30,239 nt of DNA. Source: Anaerolineales bacterium UBA5797 (GTDB taxonomy: Bacteria > Chloroflexota > Anaerolineae > Anaerolineales > Villigracilaceae). The notes beneath the pieces are model-generated. The model made no database searches. It saw only the letters and a program-made list of their open reading frames with translations, and was not told the origin of the DNA. Numbering within the stretch: the stretch's first letter is position 1; the number at the start of each line of letters is the position of its first letter. Location of the stretch: assembly GCA_002418205.1 (NCBI GenBank), contig DIDP01000063.1, positions 1 through 30,239 on the forward strand, in the 5' to 3' direction. This document shows positions 1 to 7,085 of this stretch, one piece after another. The translations under genes and the position numbers were made by a program.

Positions 1-1
1 T

Positions 2-439
2 GTGATCACCAAGGCAGATGCGGCTTGTTCGATCACGGGGTACAGCGGCGTGTATGATGCGGCTTATCACGGAGCGAGCGGATCGTGCTCAGGCGTGGGT
101 GGTGAGGATGCTGGCATACTGAACCTGGGAGCCACCTTCAAGGATGTGCCGGGCGGCACCGCTAACTGGACATTCACCGGTAATGGCAACTACAACGACC
201 AGAGCGGCACGGCGGACATTGTGATCACCAAGGCAGATACGGTTTGTTCGATCACGGGGTACAGCGGCGTGTACGATGCGGCTTATCACGGAGCGAGCGG
301 ATCATGCTCAGGTGTGGGTGGTGAGGATGCTGGCGTACTGAACCTGGGAGCCACCTTCAAGGATGTGCCGGGCGGCACCGCCAACTGGACATTCACCGGT
401 AATGGCAACTACAACGATCAGAGTGGCAGTGTGGCGATA
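2..439 (+). repeat. Two tandem 219-bp near-identical coding repeats
   Basis: The unit beginning GTGATCACCAAGGCAGAT at 2 starts again at 221, exactly 219 bp (73 codons) later. A degenerate third start (ACGATCACAAAG) lies at 440, where the sequence passes into the MBG domain. The copies differ at only a handful of positions, which points to recent duplication or gene conversion. More copies probably lie to the left of the window. Confidence 0.9.
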
Positions 440-1063
440 ACGATCACAAAGCGTCCGATCACGGTGACAGCGGATGCCAAGTCGAAGATTCTAAATGCGC
501 CCGATCCAGCCTTCACTTACCAGATTACGAGTGGAAACCTGGTTGGTAGTGACAGTTTCAGTGGTGGGTTGACCCGTGAGGCAGGCGAAGCAGTCGGTCA
601 ATATGATATCCTGCAGGGTACACTAACCGCAGGTAGTAATTACAACCTGACTTATGTGCCTGCCAAACTGACGATTACCTACGCTCCTTTTGGCAGCCTC
701 TGCTACGGCGCTCCGGGTCACTCGATCCTGCAGCCGATCAACTCGGATGGCACGAGCGTCTTCAAGCAGAAGAGCACCGTCCCTGCCAAGTTCCGTGTCT
801 GTGACGCCTATGGCAATTCGATCGGTACTCAGGGTGTTGTGATGAGCTTCAAGTTAGTTCAGATCATCACCGGGACAACACCTGAACCTGTATTTGAGGA
901 TGTGGTTTCTACTACACCTGATACCGCCTTCCGCTGGTCGTCCTCCGATCAGCAGTGGATCTTCAATATCAACACGAAGAGCCTCTCACCTGGCAAGACC
1001 TATGTCTATCTCATCACGCTCAATGATGGTACGACAATCGAGTTCAAATTTGGTTTGAAATAG
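2..1063 (+). CDS. Secreted MBG/PxKF-domain repeat protein (3' part, start outside window)
   Basis: The reading frame is open at the left edge, so this is only the C-terminal 353 residues of a larger protein. Two copies of a 73-residue module (ITKAD...CSITGYSGVYDAAYHG...GGTANWTFTGNGNYNDQSG) come first. A classic MBG/YDG-type beta domain follows (about residues 148-230, starting KRPITVTADAKSK and ending YVPAKLTIT). The last ~120 residues contain STVPAKFRV and a closing DDG-like beta strand, matching the PxKF C-terminal domain seen in bacterial surface proteins. Such proteins are normally extracellular adhesive or structural proteins. No catalytic motif is visible. The gene ends with TAG and a strong terminator 50 bases later. 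The domain calls are by eye; the role as a surface or adhesion protein is inference. Confidence 0.8.
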   Translation: MITKADAACSITGYSGVYDAAYHGASGSCSGVGGEDAGILNLGATFKDVPGGTANWTFTGNGNYNDQSGTADIVITKADTVCSITGYSGVYDAAYHGASGSCSGVGGEDAGVLNLGATFKDVPGGTANWTFTGNGNYNDQSGSVAITITKRPITVTADAKSKILNAPDPAFTYQITSGNLVGSDSFSGGLTREAGEAVGQYDILQGTLTAGSNYNLTYVPAKLTITYAPFGSLCYGAPGHSILQPINSDGTSVFKQKSTVPAKFRVCDAYGNSIGTQGVVMSFKLVQIITGTTPEPVFEDVVSTTPDTAFRWSSSDQQWIFNINTKSLSPGKTYVYLITLNDGTTIEFKFGLK

Positions 1064-1112
1064 GGTGATGCTCTATGGGAAGTGAAGTGTAAAACCTTCC
1101 CAGATTAATGTA

Positions 1113-1150
1113 AAAAGACCTGCGTTCATGAGCGCAGGTCTTTTCTATTT
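1113..1150 (+). terminator. Rho-independent terminator after the MBG/PxKF gene
   Basis: A perfect 12-bp stem (AAAAGACCTGCG at 1113-1124 with its complement at 1133-1144) encloses an 8-nt loop. It is followed by a T-rich tract (TTTTCTATTTCTTTTTT). Confidence 0.9.
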
Positions 1151-1157
1151 CTTTTTT

Positions 1158-1180
1158 GTGTCATTGCGAAGCAATCCTCA
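1158..1180. repeat. Fragment of dispersed GTCATTGCGA...GAAGCAATC repeat
   Basis: The words TCATTGCGA and GAAGCAATC occur here overlapped in a shortened form. The same words form a longer imperfect palindrome at 9782-9863, and a related copy lies at 19972-20004. This is probably a decayed member of a REP-like intergenic family. Confidence 0.55.
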
Positions 1181-1261
1181 CATACAAATTAAATACTCAT
1201 GACGAGGTTTTTCATTCAACATGAAACTGCTTCGGGTTTTTTCTCTCCGATACCACGTGTA

Positions 1262-2104
1262 TTACTGAAAATATTCCTCGAAAGTCACATCGAATATTCT
1301 CAATACCGCACTGGTCCCTTGCGGTTTGGGGAAGATGAGCGTCAAGGGAAGGATATCTCCCGGTCTGAGTTCCTGCGGCATAACAGGTTCGATCTTCAAA
1401 GCAGCAACTTCGGGACCGTTATCAGCGATCAATGCAATATCCTCATCCGTCAGGGTAATGGCGTTTGCGCCTTGATTGGTAAGGTTGATGCGAAACTGGA
1501 TGGTCTGATCGTCCGGCTGGGTGAAATCCAGAATTTGCAAATCGATTTGGATCGAACTTTCGGATGTGGCTTCCGGTATTTCATTGGATTGGACCACGGG
1601 TCGTTCTCCGTGGATGACCAGGGTCGCGGATTCATTCTGCACATACACCGTAACTCCTCCGCTTGACTGGTCGAAAAAACTCGCGTCGTTCGGTTCAATT
1701 GTCTCAACAGATGCGACAACATAATCATCCCTACTGCAATCCGCCCAGTTGATGACAATCGGATCGCCGGCTTTCAGCATGGTATTCAAATTCAGATGAT
1801 CTTTTGTAGGGCTCAAGCCAAAAACGTAATTGATCGTCGTGCCTTCGACCCAAAAAGCTGTATCCTTTTTGTTCTCCGGGATTTTCGGGAGACCGTCCGC
1901 TTCACGTGTCACTGAACCAATGCCGAACTTGATCGTGCCAAGTGTTAGAGTCGGTTCAACGCATTGCGGTGTCGGTGCTGGTGTAATGTGGGATTCGAAC
2001 AGAGACGATTGGCAGGCTGTTGTTGAGATTATGGCAATTACTAATAGTACCCCGGTCTTGAAAGGAATTCTATTCGATCGGCGGTAGTATGGAGATGGTT
2101 TCAT
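1262..2104 (-). CDS. Putative lipoprotein of unknown function
   Basis: About 280 residues. The N-terminus (MKPSPYYRRSNRIPFK) is followed by a hydrophobic stretch and a lipobox STTAC, giving a lipidated Cys near residue 31, so it is expected to be membrane-anchored and extracytoplasmic. The rest is beta-rich, and its C-terminal third (about residues 180-280, QIDLQILDFTQPDDQTIQFRI onward) resembles an Ig-like or DUF4352-type domain. The frame could extend to a TTG at 2131, but an ATG at 2104 (or 2107) sits just behind GGGAGG and is preferred. It is the last gene of the minus-strand run, 60 bases downstream of the sulfatase-modifying-factor-like lipoprotein. I do not recognise a specific family. 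Confidence 0.7.
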   Translation of the reverse strand: MKPSPYYRRSNRIPFKTGVLLVIAIISTTACQSSLFESHITPAPTPQCVEPTLTLGTIKFGIGSVTREADGLPKIPENKKDTAFWVEGTTINYVFGLSPTKDHLNLNTMLKAGDPIVINWADCSRDDYVVASVETIEPNDASFFDQSSGGVTVYVQNESATLVIHGERPVVQSNEIPEATSESSIQIDLQILDFTQPDDQTIQFRINLTNQGANAITLTDEDIALIADNGPEVAALKIEPVMPQELRPGDILPLTLIFPKPQGTSAVLRIFDVTFEEYFQ

Positions 2105-2164
2105 CATGCCTCCCACTGGATACGGAATCAAATAATGAGTGACACAACCTCAAATATATCACTT

Positions 2165-3124
2165 CTACTCATCCTCCGCACAGCGAAAACCGATGCGCGG
2201 GGAGAAATCGCCGAGGTATTCGCTCGTCCCTTTGATGGCGCTCAGGTCCGAGCCGAGCACGGATGAACGCTTCGACACGCGGATGTTGATCTCCGCGTCG
2301 CCCAGGCTGCCGCCGCGCACCACGCGGAAGAAGTTGGAACTGGCGGCAGGTCCGATGGGATTCGCCGCGACGGATATCGAATAATAGGTGGGGCTGTAGA
2401 AATCGTTCGTCCATTCCGCCACGTTGCCCGCCATATCCAGCACGCCGAACGGGCTGGCTCCCATCGGATAGGTCCCAACGCGCGAGGTATCCCTGACGAT
2501 GAAGTTGAAATTGGCGAAGCGGTAATCAGCTTTGTCCTCGCCCCATGGGAACGTGCGCAGGTCGTCGCCGCGCCCGGCGCGCTCCCATTCCGCTTCGGTC
2601 GGGAGACGTCTGCCTGCCCACTCGCAATAGGTCTTTGCCTGCACCCACGCCACATACACCACGGGGTAATCCTTGAACTCGGGATCGGTGAAATATTCCT
2701 TGCGGCGTTGTGAACCGAAATTCTGCGGAGGCGTGCACGGACCCGTCTGGACGCACAACTGATACATGGCGTTCGTCACTTCGAGCTGGTCCATCCAAAA
2801 CGCGTCCAGCGTGACATCGTGCGTGGGGACCTCATCCGGCGCGCGGCGCACATCATACCCGCCCATGTGCAGCGTCCCCGCGGGGATCAGGACCTGTGGC
2901 ATGCCGTCCACGGAGGAGACGCGGAGGTTCGAGGGTTCCTCCGTGGGTGGGATCGTCGGGAGCGTGATTTCAACGGTTGGGATTGTCTCCATCTGTGTGG
3001 GAGCCGATGTGGGAACGGCGGTCGGAGCCGGGGTTGAAGTTGATTCCGTTAAAGGAACCTCCGTTCGGCTGCCGCATGCGGCAAGGATCAGGATCAATAA
3101 AAGAGCCGGAATGTGTTTTCTCAT
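2165..3124 (-). CDS. SUMF1/formylglycine-generating-enzyme-like lipoprotein
   Basis: 319 residues. The signal sequence ends in a lipobox (LAAC, Cys17). A Thr/Pro linker (about 20-65) leads into an FGE-sulfatase fold from residue 75 to the end, with typical blocks IPAGTLHMGG, DAFWMDQLEVTNAMY, CEWAGRRLPTEAEWERAGRG, FPWG, DMAGNVAEWTNDFY, RVVRGGS and RIGFRCA. In true formylglycine-generating enzymes two copper-binding Cys lie shortly after RGGS. Here that stretch reads RGGSLGDAEINIRVSKRSS with no Cys. It is therefore probably not a sulfatase activator but one of the many non-oxidase members of the family, with a binding or other role outside the cell. An AGGA lies 6 bases before ATG. Upstream, across a palindrome, is the C39-like gene. 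Confidence 0.88.
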   Translation of the reverse strand: MRKHIPALLLILILAACGSRTEVPLTESTSTPAPTAVPTSAPTQMETIPTVEITLPTIPPTEEPSNLRVSSVDGMPQVLIPAGTLHMGGYDVRRAPDEVPTHDVTLDAFWMDQLEVTNAMYQLCVQTGPCTPPQNFGSQRRKEYFTDPEFKDYPVVYVAWVQAKTYCEWAGRRLPTEAEWERAGRGDDLRTFPWGEDKADYRFANFNFIVRDTSRVGTYPMGASPFGVLDMAGNVAEWTNDFYSPTYYSISVAANPIGPAASSNFFRVVRGGSLGDAEINIRVSKRSSVLGSDLSAIKGTSEYLGDFSPRIGFRCAEDE

Positions 3125-3145
3125 GAGAGTTCCTGTTAACGCAAA

Positions 3146-3174
3146 GTGACAATCACCTTTAAGGTGACTGTCAC
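3146..3174. repeat. 29-nt palindrome between the C39-like and SUMF-like genes
   Basis: GTGACA and TCACCTT pair with AAGGTGA and TGTCAC, giving a near-perfect hairpin with one mismatch and a tiny loop. In the minus direction it lies 15 bases after the C39-like stop and ends in CACTTTGCG. It could act as a weak terminator or attenuator, an mRNA-stabilising hairpin, or a dispersed repeat copy. Confidence 0.6.
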
Positions 3175-3189
3175 TGGATTATAGTATTT

Positions 3190-4425
3190 CTATGGCGTTG
3201 CGCCAACGAACGACAGGGCATACAGCGCATCCTCATATCCCGGATGGATGGACAGCGCCCTGCGCCAGTTTTCGACCGCGCCGTTCGTATCGCCATTGCG
3301 ATAGAGCGCCCAGCCGTGCCACAGCCAGGCTTCCTCCGACATATCCGTGCGCTGCAGGGCATAGTATGTCAGGGCGAGCAGGTCTTCCGTGCGGTGGGCG
3401 TGGAAGTTGGCGAGGAACGGACCGAACTGATAGCGGAACATGCGCTGAGGAAGTCCGAGTTCGCGCGCTTTGTCGTAGGCGGCATTGGCTTCCTCGTAGC
3501 GTTCAAAGTAGACCAGGTTGCTGCCCAGGTTGAACCAGGCAAATGAGTCGCTGGGATCGTTAACGGTGGCGGCCTGGGCGTTGTCCAATGCCATTTGCCG
3601 ATTCAGGTCCGGGTCCCAGTTGGAGGCGAGCAGTTCCTTGATCCGCTCTTCCTGATCCGGCAGATAAACAACGAGATAGAGATAGTTGAACGGCTTCCAT
3701 TCCGATTCGAGTTGTTCATAGGGGATGGCTTTATCGGGTCCGCGATAGGTATCCTGCGCGGTGAAGGTTTGGGATGAATCATCGTAGGCGGTCAATAGAA
3801 GATAATGCGCCGCCCAGAGATCGTCATCGGGCCAGCCGGTATCATCGGGGTTGAGGGAGGTAGTGCCTTCGACGATGACCGGATATCCCGCGGCGATGAG
3901 ACGTTTGAGGGTTGCGAGATCGCCGCCCACGCGGTATTCGATGCGCAGCCAGCCCGCATAATTGCGCACCCAGTATGCCATCTCCTCGGGGTTGACGTTG
4001 CGGTCGCCGGTGACGGGCTTGATGACATCCGAGATGTCCTTCTGCGAACCGTTCCAGCCGAACATGTGCAGCATCATCGAAAGCGCCGCGGGACCGCAAT
4101 TGTTCGGGGTCTGTTTTTCATAGGGAGGCGATGCCAGCGCTGCCTGCGGGGGAGGCGGCGCGAGCGTGGGTGTTGGCGGGATCGTGGTGGGGAGTATTTC
4201 CGGCGTCGCGGTTGGTGGGACGGTGGGACTCGCCGGGAGGGTCGGTTCCGGCGTGTTCGGGATCGCGGTGGGGACATTGCCCACCGGGTTGAGGATATTC
4301 CGCGCGTAGGTCCGTGCAACTTCAAGCCGCCAGGCAACGCGGCTGTTGATGGCGGGGATTTGATAGAGGAGGGCGGCAAGCACGAGCAAGCCGCCGAAAG
4401 CCAATACGATGTTTCTTTTCGACAT
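3190..4425 (-). CDS. Membrane-anchored C39-like cysteine peptidase domain protein with TPR repeats
   Basis: 411 residues from the ATG of MSKRNIVLAF. Open frame upstream of it overlaps the S41 gene and is discarded. An N-terminal membrane segment (about 6-22) is followed by a Thr/Pro linker (50-98). A peptidase C39-like papain fold comes next: oxyanion Gln105 and Cys110 in QTPNNCGPAALSM, His207 in WAAHYLLLTAYDD, and Asp225 in AQDTY. The C-terminal half (about 270-411) contains at least two TPR units (FAWFNLGSNLVYFERYEEAN and EEAWLWHGWALYRNGDTNGA). All three catalytic positions look intact. Because the domain is preceded by a membrane anchor it is expected to act outside the cytoplasm. No ABC transporter is adjacent, so it is not a typical bacteriocin-processing exporter. 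Substrate unknown. Confidence 0.85.
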   Translation of the reverse strand: MSKRNIVLAFGGLLVLAALLYQIPAINSRVAWRLEVARTYARNILNPVGNVPTAIPNTPEPTLPASPTVPPTATPEILPTTIPPTPTLAPPPPQAALASPPYEKQTPNNCGPAALSMMLHMFGWNGSQKDISDVIKPVTGDRNVNPEEMAYWVRNYAGWLRIEYRVGGDLATLKRLIAAGYPVIVEGTTSLNPDDTGWPDDDLWAAHYLLLTAYDDSSQTFTAQDTYRGPDKAIPYEQLESEWKPFNYLYLVVYLPDQEERIKELLASNWDPDLNRQMALDNAQAATVNDPSDSFAWFNLGSNLVYFERYEEANAAYDKARELGLPQRMFRYQFGPFLANFHAHRTEDLLALTYYALQRTDMSEEAWLWHGWALYRNGDTNGAVENWRRALSIHPGYEDALYALSFVGATP

Positions 4426-4513
4426 GTGCGGGAGTGTACCAGAGTTGGATAAGTCTAGAATAAATCGGTTTTTTGGGGAATCGATGCGGGCGATTTTGCC
4501 CGAATCGATAAGT

Positions 4514-5896
4514 TCAGTTATGTCCCAGCAATTCCAGTGCCGCCGCAACGGACGGATCGGTCTCGAAATAGAACGTATCCCATTCTGCAAAAGCCTGGAT
4601 ATCGGGGACGATGCCGGTCGCCTCCCAATCATCGTCCGAAAAAGCCGAGTCGAATGTGGACGCGGCGATCCACAACATGGAACCGTCCTCGAAGTTGTAG
4701 CCATGCAATACTTCGACGTTCCCCAGGCTGGTCTCGCCTGCGATCTTTGCGCCGCGCACATCCCGCATGAGACCCGCGAAGATCTCGCCGAAGCTGGCGG
4801 TATCCTCACTGACCAGCACCACAAGCGGGACGGTCTGTGAGTTTTGGATGGGGTTCGCGTCGATGATCAACGGTTCTGAATTATCCCGACTCACGAAGTC
4901 CCCGAGTTTGCCGTCCGTGAAAAATTCAAGGATCGGGTACGCAACCGAACTACTGCCGCCTCCGTTCAGGCGAACGTCCAGAATCAGCCCATCGAGCGGA
5001 CCGAACTCGTTCAACGCGTTCTCGATCTGTTGTGGAATGGTCTCATCGAAAAAGGTCGGGATGAAGATATAACCGATCTTCGAGCCGTCAGTGGTGGAGA
5101 CCAGGCGCGCGTCGATGGGCAAGCCTCCCGTGACTTCGGTGCGGACCAGCATCACCTCGCGCGGCGCTTCGCCGGGCGACTGCACGGTCAGCACCACGGC
5201 TGTGCACTCGGGTCCGCGCGTGCGGATGCCCTTCTCGGGATCGATGGGCTGTCCATCCACGAGCAGGATGCTGTCGTGGGATTGCAAGCCCCCGTATTCG
5301 GCGGGTGAGCCGGGGAAGGTTGTGATCACAACGAGTCGACCGCGCTCGAAATCCACATTGCTGTAGATGCCCACACCCACGAATTCGATCTCGCCTCTCA
5401 ACTCCGCGTCCGTTCGCTGCACATCCGCGGGCGAAATGAACGAGGAATGCTCATCGCCCAACTCTTCGATCATGCTTTGCATTTCAGTGTAGAACACATC
5501 CGTGTCCAGCCCGGCTTCCACTATCCCGCGGTAGCGCGAAACGATCGTCTTCCAATCATGGCCGTTGTAATCCGGGTAGACGTACACTTCCTCCACAATG
5601 CGTTCGATCCGATCGAGGATTTGCAGTTGTGTGTTCCGCGATAGATCCGCGTTTTCGAATTTCGGGGTCGGTTGAATGGCAAGATCGGGTGGGATCGTCG
5701 CAAGCGGTTTGGCTTCGCATTGCGGCGGAATGTATGCCGGGACAAGCTGGGTCGGCGTCGGCGAGGGGGAGGCGGTGAAGGTGGCTGTCGATGTCGGTTC
5801 CGGCGTGGAGGTCGGCGGGACGATCATCTGCGTCACGAAATTGCACGCCATCACCGATACGATCAAAAAGCCATACGCAATCCGTTTTGCCTTCAT
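4514..5896 (-). CDS. S41 (C-terminal processing) peptidase-family lipoprotein with PDZ domain
   Basis: 460 residues. The start is the ATG at 5896, which overlaps the upstream TGA (ATGA) and lies 9 bases after GAAGGA; another ATG sits at 5905. Lipobox VMAC gives a lipidated Cys18. A Thr/Pro linker is followed by a helical S41 N-terminal region (about 85-160), a PDZ domain (about 165-255, GVGIYS...GSPAEYGGLQSHDSILLVDG) and the S41 core (265-450). The nucleophile Ser368 is present in EDTASFGEIF. The residue 25 positions later, normally the catalytic Lys in the FGKG motif, is Asn393 (ETSLGNVEV). The enzyme may use a different catalytic set, as tricorn-type S41 members do, or be a binding protein. 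It is translationally coupled to the PD-(D/E)XK-like gene. Confidence 0.88.
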   Translation of the reverse strand: MKAKRIAYGFLIVSVMACNFVTQMIVPPTSTPEPTSTATFTASPSPTPTQLVPAYIPPQCEAKPLATIPPDLAIQPTPKFENADLSRNTQLQILDRIERIVEEVYVYPDYNGHDWKTIVSRYRGIVEAGLDTDVFYTEMQSMIEELGDEHSSFISPADVQRTDAELRGEIEFVGVGIYSNVDFERGRLVVITTFPGSPAEYGGLQSHDSILLVDGQPIDPEKGIRTRGPECTAVVLTVQSPGEAPREVMLVRTEVTGGLPIDARLVSTTDGSKIGYIFIPTFFDETIPQQIENALNEFGPLDGLILDVRLNGGGSSSVAYPILEFFTDGKLGDFVSRDNSEPLIIDANPIQNSQTVPLVVLVSEDTASFGEIFAGLMRDVRGAKIAGETSLGNVEVLHGYNFEDGSMLWIAASTFDSAFSDDDWEATGIVPDIQAFAEWDTFYFETDPSVAAALELLGHN

Positions 5897-6876
5897 TGAT
5901 TCCATTCCTTCACATGCGTCAATAAATCCGCGATCGGTCTCAGTTCCGAAACTGGCACAGCCAGGTTTTTCGTGCGCGTCCGGTCATATTGAAAAACGCG
6001 CGACCCCTCCTGGATCGAGTTCGCCTGGCGGTTGAATTCCTCGCGCGTCAGCCAGCCTGCCAGCAAAATATCCATGCCATAGATCCAGATGTTGCCCCAA
6101 TCCAACGCGCCGATGAGATGCGTCTCCCTGCGCGCCGGGCTGTGGATTCCGATGCGGGCATCCGGCAAAGACTTACTGTGGATGTAGACCAGGGAATGGA
6201 ATTCGTCCGTGATCTGGACGCGTCGGCGCGGCGGAAGTTCCACCTCCAGCGACCGCATCTCGCGCCCCGCGTCCTGCCCGCCGATTTCGACAAACTGACC
6301 CGCCTCCGATTCCGACTTCAACGCCAGCGCCCCGAGCGGAGTCCACTCCGATGGGCGCATCCACGGGTTGGGCATGGCATGCACCAGATAATGCGGCTGT
6401 TTTTTATGGATGGCTTTTTGCAGATCCGCCTGTGAGGCGGCGATGATGCCGGACAAGAACGCGAAAAGATAAATGTTCTTTTCCGCGTGTCCCTCCGCGG
6501 CGTTCTGGTCGGACGGCACGAGGGCCGGCGCATTCAACACGATGGCCGGGTTGCGTTTCATCTCCGAGATCTGTTCGCGGTACGTGATGAGAAAGGATTT
6601 GATGTCGCACCTTCGTCCGCCCAATGCCACATCGTAACGGTCCGGGTCGGTGAACGGCGTCGCACCCTTCACATCGAACGGGACGTTCTGCTCCGCGAGA
6701 TACCGCCGGAATGCCAGTTCCACCGCCACCCCTGCAACGATCCTCCGCAGACGGTCATATTGGGAACCGCCCATGCGGTTGTACGTGTACGGCAGCGAAC
6801 GGAGCGCGTAGGCGATCCCGCCTTCGGTCAGGTCACGGGTATAGGGGAGGTGGATGAGGTCAGAGGGGGAGAGCAT
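5893..6876 (-). CDS. Putative PD-(D/E)XK nuclease-fold protein
   Basis: 327 residues, no signal peptide, so cytoplasmic. I do not recognise a named family. In the first third Glu53 lies in a helix (GVAVELAFRRYL). It is followed by Asp82 and the pair Asp91-x-Lys93 (PDRYDVALGGRRCDIKSF), which is the spacing and context of a PD-(D/E)XK nuclease core. The middle and C-terminal parts contain Trp-rich strands (DWGNIWIYGMDILLAGWLTREEF) of unknown role. Its stop overlaps the S41 start as ATGA, so the two are coupled, an unexpected pairing of a nuclease-like cytoplasmic protein and an exported protease-like lipoprotein. No clear ribosome binding site precedes the ATG at 6876. Existence as a gene is very likely; the nuclease assignment is inference from the motif. 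Confidence 0.75.
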   Translation of the reverse strand: MLSPSDLIHLPYTRDLTEGGIAYALRSLPYTYNRMGGSQYDRLRRIVAGVAVELAFRRYLAEQNVPFDVKGATPFTDPDRYDVALGGRRCDIKSFLITYREQISEMKRNPAIVLNAPALVPSDQNAAEGHAEKNIYLFAFLSGIIAASQADLQKAIHKKQPHYLVHAMPNPWMRPSEWTPLGALALKSESEAGQFVEIGGQDAGREMRSLEVELPPRRRVQITDEFHSLVYIHSKSLPDARIGIHSPARRETHLIGALDWGNIWIYGMDILLAGWLTREEFNRQANSIQEGSRVFQYDRTRTKNLAVPVSELRPIADLLTHVKEWNQ

Positions 6877-6884
6877 GGTAAGGA

Positions 6885-7085
6885 TCAGGAATATCCTTTG
6901 TATCCTGCGATCGTTTCTTCTTTAAGAAATTGAACGTGGTTATTTTTCGACAAGCAGAGCAGGAAAAAGGGTTTCCCGCTTTTCCCAAATTGGTAATGTG
7001 AAGGTGGTATATCCGCCATGCGCCAGGAGCCAGGTAATTTTGAAGGAGCTTCAATGAACCATGTTTTCCGCTCGAACATGTTCAT
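6885..7085 (-). CDS. Small ORF coupled to the GH15 gene (66 aa), unknown
   Basis: The ATG at 7085 overlaps the GH15 TGA as ATGA, and a second in-frame ATG (7079) lies 9 bases after GGAG. The frame (MNMFERKTWFIEAPSK...) runs to 6885 and ends 8 bases before the ATG of the next gene, filling the gap neatly. The product would be a soluble basic peptide rich in aromatic residues. No family is recognised. The junction geometry and gap-filling argue for a real gene; without homologues it could still be chance. Confidence 0.45.
   Translation of the reverse strand: MNMFERKTWFIEAPSKLPGSWRMADIPPSHYQFGKSGKPFFLLCLSKNNHVQFLKEETIAGYKGYS

Noticed and set aside
4426..4824. N-terminal extension of the C39-like ORF
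   Set aside because: It lies in another frame over the S41 gene, has shadow-like composition, and a proper membrane-anchor start exists at 4425.
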